Below are positions 57,040 through 64,000 of a DNA stretch of 64,000 nucleotides, in pieces. This DNA comes from Verticillium longisporum (Eukaryota > Ascomycota > Sordariomycetes > Glomerellales > Plectosphaerellaceae). The position numbers and the translations under genes were made by a program. The notes under the pieces were generated by a model. The model was given only the letters and a program-made list of their open reading frames with translations, ran no database searches and was not told where the DNA came from. Every line of letters starts with the position of its first letter. Position 1 is the first letter of the stretch. The stretch is from contig JAETXT010000009.1 in NCBI GenBank assembly GCA_019188255.1, forward strand, positions 4,030,001 through 4,094,000, in the 5' to 3' direction.

Positions 57040-58566
57040 CTGACGAGATCAATTGATTCGATATATTTCCCCTCTCCAAAGGCATCGAATGCCTCACACA
57101 CTTTTATACACCTTTTCGATACCATTTGACGAGGCTGCTGTCGTACGGCGTTGGACCATGACTTCACGGATCCTTCGCTGCGTGGTGACGATCAACGAGA
57201 TCGAATCAACGAGGTTCACAACAATCAGCATGGGTTATCCAGCAGCCACCCATCTGTAGACGACCAAACGAATGAACGCTGACGCACCCCTTGGTCTTCC
57301 TGGACGTCTGACATGGATGGCTACCTCGCACGCAATTGGAGAGGTGAACGATGGCCAGCAAACCCCTGTCACCTGCTTGATTGTCATTACAGCAGGGGCT
57401 GACAAACAGGGGATGCTAGTAGGTACATTACAGGCAGTCCAGCCGGTCGAGTCGTCCAGTCGGCCCTCCAGGGGCCAAACTTCTCTGGCCCAAAGGACGG
57501 GCAATCACCCACCTGGTTGGAGAAAGGCGGTTTGTGCGACTGCCCCAGAAAGATGTAGATGACGGAAGCGCGATTACTGGCGGCGATGTATCTTCCTTGT
57601 GTCCCGCCTCACTCGACATTACAATTACAGACACCTTAGGACCCCAATTGGCCCGCGCACATGAGTCGTCAATGATCATACACTCCATGTGCAGGGGAGT
57701 TTAGGCCGCCGTAATCGATGTAGCGCAGCAGGCCTTCCCACAGCGCTGGGCCGAGTGTCGGTGGCGTACAACTCCGAAAACTTTCGACGACTCATGCCAG
57801 AATCAACGCCAGGGCGACCGTCAATCCCCCAGCTGCTTGTCGGAATAATTGACAGCGAAGATCACCTCTCTTTTCGGCCCTGATGCAGGTCCGCCGACGC
57901 AGATACAGCCACCGTTCAGAGCTCAGAGGTACGAGGCACCAGAACCTGGCCAAGAGATAACAAGGTTTGGCATGTGTTGGACCGTATCTCTCTGATCCTC
58001 GTCCGTTATCGTCTAGTAGCGCTTTGCCTTTCCCGGCCTCGCCCCCCCTTACCCTTGCTTTGCCCCCAATCCTCAGATCCTGGTGCTCCAGGCTCCGGGT
58101 CAAGCTCAGACCCACCTAAAATCGACCAGCAACACCCAGACGAGGAGGGCCCCCCCCCCAAGAAGTAAGAAGCAAGACCCAAGACCCAAGACCCCAGGTA
58201 ACTCTGCCCACCCACCATCTTTTCTGGGTTTGGTCTCCCCGTGCTCTCTGTGCTTCTGCTGGGTAGGTCTCCAAGTGCTCAGATACGCTGTGATTGTCCG
58301 CTCTCGTCCAGATTTTCCCTCTCTTTCCATTCTTTCGCCCATCGACCTCTCCGCCGGTCGTTGTACCTACGCAGTCGACGTACGACTAACGCTTTTCTCG
58401 CTTCGAGCCCTCTTCACGCTGTCGTTGTCGTCGTTATTGTAAGACGAGTTTTCGTCACCCCAATACTTGTTGGCCGCTGCATCCAGTCGGCCCTGCATCC
58501 ACTCTTTCTTACCGACCTACGCCCGCTGGTTGACGCCCGTTTCCCTCTCCTGTCGCCCGTCGGCAC
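57040..58566. other. Intergenic and leader of the zinc-finger gene
   Basis: No gene supported. From about 58060 the plus strand becomes C/T-rich with runs such as CCCCCCCCC near 58150 and continues as a long leader to the start codon at 58567. Several short upstream ATGs occur in it. Confidence 0.45.
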
Positions 58567-60332
58567 ATGCCCGGGGACATGTCCGCGAATCCTTGGCCTG
58601 GGGACGGCTCCTCACAACCGCCGCCGGCGCCGCATCAAGAGGACCTCGATCGTCAATTGATCCAGCATCTCCTAAGTCGATATGGGCATCGCGAACTGAG
58701 TAGACTCATTCGGGATGAGGTTGGTCCTCGTAAGTCGATACGCGTCCAACCAAACTGGGCCCCCGTTCCACTCGTCACCAGCATTGACTCGTCTCAGAAT
58801 CCGATGGAGCCTCCATCATTTCGAGCGCACCAAGCGTTGCTCCTTCCTCCGTGTTGTCGGACGACGCTTCGAGCGTCTGGGATACACAAAGCGTAAGAAC
58901 GTTTTCGTCGGACACATCGTCCATCGCCGGCAGCATACGGTCCAATGTCTCCAAGGGCGCCAAGTTCTTCGCCCGCCGCACTGCTAGCAACACCACCAGT
59001 GCAACTGCTGCAGCTCAGGCCCAGGCGCACTCGCAAACCGTTACCCAGGCCGAGCAGGATCATCACGATGCTATGCAGCAATGGAATTCTGATGGCAGCA
59101 CCCCTCAAGCGACGCCAGCAAACGAAGGCATTCCGACCACATCAACCTCAACCTCTTCGAAGCAAAAGGGTGCCTTCATGTGTGGCTTCTGCAAGGAGGA
59201 GGATATCACCAAGACCTGTACCCGCAAGAACGATCTCAAGCGTCACATCGAGGACTTTCACAATGTTAACGCCCAGTGGTTCTGCCGTCACCGAGGATGC
59301 CAGATGGTCTTTGATTGGCAGGCTGCCTACAAGACGCACTTGAAGACGGCGCATGGAGGGTCTCGTATGTCACTTGACGAGGCCAAGGTGAATTTGTGCC
59401 AGCAGGTTGTCTTCGCCTGCGGTTTCGAAAATTGCCCACAGGTGTACGAGGCACCGAACGACGATGATGCCGCAGCTGTGTTCAAGGACTACGTCAGCCA
59501 CGTTGTCAAACACTTTGACGAAGGATCCAACAGTGGTGAGTGGACGTACTCGGCCAGGATACGAAACCTACTTCGACAGGCACAGGTCGCGCCCATGTGG
59601 AACGAGTCGGCGGCTTGGAACGAAGGCGCGCAGAGCAAACTGGTTTGGAATCCCCAGACCTCGGGGATCCTACGCAAGAGGCTCGAGAGCCGACACATTG
59701 GCGACATCAAGCTCCTGATTCAATACGCCTACATCCTCGGCACAGATCCAAGCACGCATCGCAAGTTCAGGGACGATTTTGTGACCCCGGTGTCCGATAC
59801 TTGTCAGCAGAACATCCCTGGCCACAAACTCAAGTCACGGCAGCCCAGCATCCCTGCCGTGCCGCAGGAAGATCCCTTCTCGTTCCGCATATCGCGGGGC
59901 ACAAATCCAGCATTGGCCCATTACATAGCCTCGCAGCGAAAGGTCTATGTTCCCAGTCGTCAGCGATCCATGCGCCCACCACAACTTCACCAAACAAGGC
60001 CTACGACAATGAGCAGCCAGCATCACCTGCCGCAGCAGCAGCAACAACAACAACAACAGCAACGCAGCAGCAGCCAACTTGGACATTTCTTCAGTAGCAT
60101 ACCAGAAACGTCGCAGTCCCCGATGTATCACGACAACAGGCAGTACGTCCAACCGAACGGCGCTTTGCAGAACGGCATCATAGCGGACGATCTGCAAAGC
60201 CTACGGAGCATCACCGGCAGGACCCCCGAACCAGCAACTGATATCGAGATGCAAGATGGCATTATGGACTTCGCTGGACAGTACCCATTACAGAGTCCGG
60301 CCGGCGATGGCCCGCAGGCCGGATACTACTGA
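58567..60332 (+). CDS. C2H2 zinc-finger protein, probable transcription regulator
   Basis: One intron (58730-58797, donor GTAAGT, acceptor TCAG) joins VGP to SDGASIISSAPSVAPSSV and yields 565 residues. A Ser/Thr/Ala-rich N-terminal region is followed by a zinc-finger block (about residues 180-265): CGFCKEEDITKTCTRKNDLK with RHIEDFH, CRHRGCQMVFDWQAAYKTHL with KTAH, and CGFENCPQVYEA. Next is a helical region (IRNLLRQAQVAPMWN, RLESRHIGDIKLLIQYAYI) and a Gln-rich tail with a polyglutamine tract (about 60030-60060). The layout fits Pezizomycotina proteins with C2H2 fingers and a low-complexity tail, which are usually nuclear regulators. Its targets are unknown. An in-frame ATG at 58579 is an alternative start. 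Confidence 0.85.
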
Positions 60333-60835
60333 CTGCAGACAACCTGGCATGGGCAGCACAACTACGTTCAAGGCCTCAGGAAGAGTCCTATCGAAAAACT
60401 CACACTCATTTCACCCAATCTTCCCTTATCGACTTCGTCACTTTGCCTCCCCCTCAACCCCTTGGATTCTTATACCCACATGGCCGCATTGGCGGTCTCG
60501 ATTTTTTTCATACCCAAATGGAGCTAGATATCTAAATGAATGGACGACTGAGGAGGTTTATGGTTGTACATCACTTGAAAGCGCCTGCAAACATGCTAGC
60601 AGGTTGTGGAGGACAGCAGGTAGAAGGTATCGCAATAGGCAGTTGACAATGCCTGATTTTACCATATCATTGCTCGAGCCTGTACTTATAGCAAAGTCGT
60701 CCCAGTCCCGGTTTCCACGGGCATGCCGCATAAGACGTATCGGTTGCTCCCCTGTTGTATAATACCTGCCGCCACAGGCTGATGCAAATTTTGGATTGAG
60801 TTTAGGCAGGGTCTTAACTAAGCCGCCCTATCAAC
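60333..60835. other. 3' flank of the zinc-finger gene
   Basis: Ordinary composition with no supported gene; it passes into RIP-like AT-rich DNA at about 60840. Confidence 0.5.
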
Positions 60836-62695
60836 GAGGACGACTATTTACTCGGCCCTTATTAGATATTTGCTCTGCCTAATAGGGGTAAAGCTATAAT
60901 AGATAGGGGAAAAGCTATAAATATAGCTCTATTACTAAAATTAGCTATAGTAACTATATACCTATCCTTTTCTCTTATATATTCGAGTCTCTCGATGAAT
61001 TCTAAGCTAAAGACTAGCTATAACTAGCTAATAGACTAGTATAGGGTTAGTTAATAGCCCCCTAAGGCTCTATAATTGCCCTATCTATCTATTAAATTAT
61101 TAATACCTTTAAATATAATAATAGTATTAAATATATTTATTTTAAGCCCTCTAGATATTATAAATATATTATTTTATTATTAAACGAAGCCTCTATAATA
61201 CCTCTTTTATTAATAAACTTACTAGCTATTATTAAGGCTATTATTAAAGGTCCTATCGTCTCCTTTATTATAAAGATATATAGAGAGCTATTTAAGACTA
61301 CTTATAATTATTATATCTACTATAGCTATAGATTAATTATAGAATAGATTTAATAGAAGATTAATATAATTAGGAATAGCCCGATAATATAGATAAAGCT
61401 CTTATACGATTAGGGGAAGGCTAGACCCTCTATATTAAAGGGTCTTTAATAGAAGCCCTCCTCTAAAATCAATTACCTCTAATAAGGAACCCTCGAATAG
61501 GAAATAGATAGCTAATAGAGAGATATCCCTATTTTATTAGATAACTCTTATAAGTATTCTATTATTAGAGAGAGAGGATTTAGGGCGTCGTTTACGATTT
61601 AGAGAGCTTCTTATAATCTTAATATTATAAATCGTATTAATACTTTTACATTAATTAATTAATTAATTAATAAGTAAATTACTTAATAGATTATAAAGGA
61701 ATATATAAATAAGGGCTAAAATATCCTCCTATTTAATATAAATATAAGGAATTAATAGAATTAATTATAAAGGGCTTAATAAAGCTATTATTCTCCTATT
61801 TAACTATTTATTAATAATCTCGAATAGAATAAAGATATATATTATTATATTATATATTAAAATCTTATTATATAAAAGATCGATTATATTTTCTAGACCT
61901 ATTCTTAATATAATTAATTATAGAAATAGAATATTAATCTCTTATTAATAGATTTTATATATTAAGCGAATTATTTATATTTAAAAGCTTTATTTATAAT
62001 TTATTAAATAGCCTCCTTTTAATTAAAAACTATAAATAAATCATTATAATATATTTCTCTTTTAAATAGATAAGGTAATAGTAATTTATATACTATTTAA
62101 TTACTATTTTATATTCTTTTCTAATAAGAGTATTAATATATATATATAAGTAATTATCTATATAAAGGAGGTAATAGAGAAGGAGAATATTAGGGCCCTT
62201 AATATTATAATTATAGATTTCGATTAGAAGCTTAAAAATATTCTCGAAAACGTATTCCCTTATCTCCTATAGTAAATTTATATATAATATATAAATAAGA
62301 ACGTTCTCCTTTATATAAAAAGGAAATAGAATAGCTATTTAGAAGGTAATATTATAATTAGAAGTATTTATAATAGCTATATAAATAGCTATTCCTATTA
62401 GATATATTAATTATATTAATCTAATTAAGTAAATAGTAATATAATAGAAAACTCTATTATTAGCGAAATTATCGAAAATAGCCTAATAATAAGGGCATTT
62501 CTTATTATTAATTTAAATTTAAAACTATAGATAATAGAAATAGTCTATAATACCTAAATTCTATATAATTATTATTAGATTTATTATTAAATTAATCTCT
62601 TAATAGCTTCTTATTTACTTAGAAATAGTATATTAATACTAAAATAGAAAAAGCATTCTATATTATATAGGCCTCCTTCTATTATAAATTTAATC
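60836..62695. repeat. AT-rich, RIP-like repeat block
   Basis: Nearly pure A/T sequence rich in TpA, with short remnants such as CTCC, CGAAT and GGGC. No frames survive. It starts abruptly after the GC-containing 3' flank of the zinc-finger gene and ends abruptly at the transposase element near 62700. Its texture equals the block at 1-3780, so it is probably a heavily RIP-mutated older transposon. Confidence 0.85.
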
Positions 62696-62699
62696 TTAA

Positions 62700-64000
62700 A
62701 TAACGTACATGTACAGTGAGTGGGCCAGTACAGTGAGTGGACCACTTTCGCGTCATTCTCCAAACTTCAACATTCCACCTTACTTTTCTCTACAACCAGT
62801 CATGGAAACACCTTCTCAAGACAGTCAGCTATTCCTTGCCCGTCAAGCAATGGAAAATGATCCAGGGTTAAGCGCCCGACGTGCTGCAGCCATCTACAAT
62901 GTCAGCCGAACGACTCTCGTTCGCCGCCAGAACGGCACCCCATCCCGAAGCGAAATCACATCCAAATTAAAGAAATTAACAATGCTAGAAGAGCAAACGA
63001 TTGTCGAATACATACTAGACCTAGATTCCCGATCATACCCCCTCGGTTGGATAGTGTTGGAGATATGGCGAATGTCCTGCTGGCGGCGCGCGACGCGCCA
63101 CCCGTCGGACCGCGATGGGCTTCAAGATTCGTCAAACGACAACCTGCGCTCCGGACGCGTATCTTTCGAAAGTACGACTATAAGAGGGCCCAATGCGAAG
63201 ATCCCGACGCGATAAACGCGTGGTTTACGCTCGTACGTAACATGGTCGCGAAGTACGGCGTGACGGACGAAGACACCTATAACTTCGATGAGACCGGTTT
63301 CCAAATGGGCGTTATCGCTAATGGAATGGTTGTTACAAACTCTGAAAGACGTTCTAACGTTAAGATGAGACAGCCGGGTAATCGGGAATGGGTTACAGTG
63401 ATCCAGGGCGTTGGCGCGACCGGATTCTGTGTCCCGCCATACATCGTTGTTGCGGGTAAATTTCACCTCTCGTCATGGTACGAAGAAGACGCGTTTCCTC
63501 GCGACTGGAAGGTCGCAACCTCTCCAAACGGCTGGACTACGAATGATATTGGTCTCGATTGGATTCGGCACTTCGACCAACATACAAGGTCGCGTACTTC
63601 GGGCGCATTTCGCATTCTCATCCTAGACGGCCACGAAAGCCACCACTCCGCCAAATTCGAGCTTTACTGTAAGGAGAATAAGATCATTACACTTTGTATG
63701 CCTCCTCATTCGTCCCATCTACTCCAACCTCTCGATGTCGGCTGTTTTGGACCGCTGAAGAAAGCGTACGGTCGGCAAATTGAGATGAAGATGAAGGCAG
63801 GTACAAACCATATCTCCAAGGAGGACTTCTTCCCAGCTTTTTTACGGCATTCCAGAATTCTATGACAGAAAAAAACATCCAGGGAGGTTTTCAAGGGGCT
63901 GGACTTACCCCCATGACCCAGAAGCAGTCCTTTCAAGGCTGGATGTGAAATTAAAGACACCAACGCCGCCAGGAACGTCTTCTGGACTCCCTAAGCCATG
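62700..64000 (+). mobile_element. pogo/Fot1-type (Tc1-mariner superfamily) DNA transposon, left part
   Basis: Normal base composition resumes at 62700 directly after AT-rich DNA. A motif GTACAGTGAGTGG occurs twice in tandem (about 62711-62742), as expected for the terminal region, followed by the transposase frame from about 62800. The right end lies outside the window, so the inverted terminal repeat cannot be confirmed. The element lacks the RIP texture of its neighbour, so it arrived later or escaped mutation. Confidence 0.75.
62802..64000 (+). CDS. pogo-like DDE transposase, frame breaks at homopolymers, runs off window
   Basis: The N-terminal part is a helix-turn-helix (LSARRAAAIYNVSRTTLVRR) of the CENP-B/psq kind. 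The DDE domain shows its acids in YNFDETGFQMG (first D), ILILDGHESHHS (second D) and PHSSHLLQPLDVGCFGPLKK (third D). The start is taken at METPSQDSQ (62802). The frame changes at C5 63038-63042 (YP to RLDSVGD), T6 63838-63843 (FFPAF to TAFQNSMTEK) and C5 63908-63912 (LTP to DPEAV). Each needs one added base to restore the family sequence. Because housekeeping genes in this window show the same flaw, the copy may be intact in reality. The end is beyond position 64000. Confidence 0.88.

Noticed and set aside
60836..62695. CRISPR-like or satellite arrays in the AT-rich DNA
   Set aside because: Short AT words recur but with no constant unit or spacer length; this is what RIP-degraded DNA looks like, and the genome is eukaryotic.

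Overview
The window looks like a nuclear chromosome segment of a filamentous ascomycete, most likely a Sordariomycete. The reasons are short GT-AG introns (about 45-70 nt) with CTAAC/CTGAC-type branch sites, a Pezizomycotina-type gene set, and three sharply bounded blocks made almost only of A, T and TpA. Those blocks have the look of repeat-induced point mutation (RIP). The species cannot be fixed from the sequence alone.

Layout. 1-3.78 kb is AT-rich RIP-like DNA holding a 1.07 kb long-inverted-repeat element, followed by 1.8 kb without a convincing gene. 5.6-14.6 kb is a conserved core: a large acidic nuclear-type protein, a divergent pair of ribosome-biogenesis genes (SSF1/Peter Pan and the DEAD-box helicase RRP3) sharing a 322 bp promoter with a perfect 12 bp inverted repeat, and a GPI-anchored surface protein. 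15.0-19.4 kb is decaying accessory DNA: a Cys/His-rich repeat protein lies directly against a truncated, frameshifted Dal5-type transporter, which is divergent from a broken 2-oxoglutarate/Fe(II) dioxygenase. 23.1-30.1 kb is core again: an MDR oxidoreductase, a conserved Pezizomycotina-type protein and DEF1.

30.7-51.2 kb is an accessory stretch rich in metabolism and secretion: a flavin monooxygenase, a 503 bp hAT-type MITE with a perfect 8 bp target duplication, a PL3 pectate lyase, a P-loop sulfotransferase-like protein, a GH43 arabinosidase-type enzyme, a zinc alcohol dehydrogenase with one nonsense codon, an S28 serine peptidase, a small secreted protein with one nonsense codon, a laccase with a probable GC-AG intron, and a 26-residue copper-type metallothionein. 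Together these suit a plant-associated or litter-degrading lifestyle (cell-wall attack, protein digestion, phenol oxidation, metal buffering). 53.7-60.3 kb returns to core genes (galactokinase, a small conserved protein, a C2H2 zinc-finger protein). 60.8-62.7 kb is RIP-like AT-rich DNA against a pogo/Fot1-type transposase that is itself not RIP-mutated and runs to the window end.

Most important caution: several otherwise intact genes (SSF1, DEF1 three times, galactokinase, the transposase three times, possibly the Cys-rich gene) change reading frame exactly at a short homopolymer, usually a C run one base short. This pattern points to systematic homopolymer error in the assembly rather than many independent pseudogenes. 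The dioxygenase, alcohol dehydrogenase and small secreted gene carry true in-frame stop codons and look like genuine decay. I found no CRISPR array, rRNA, convincing tRNA or clearly new multi-gene system.
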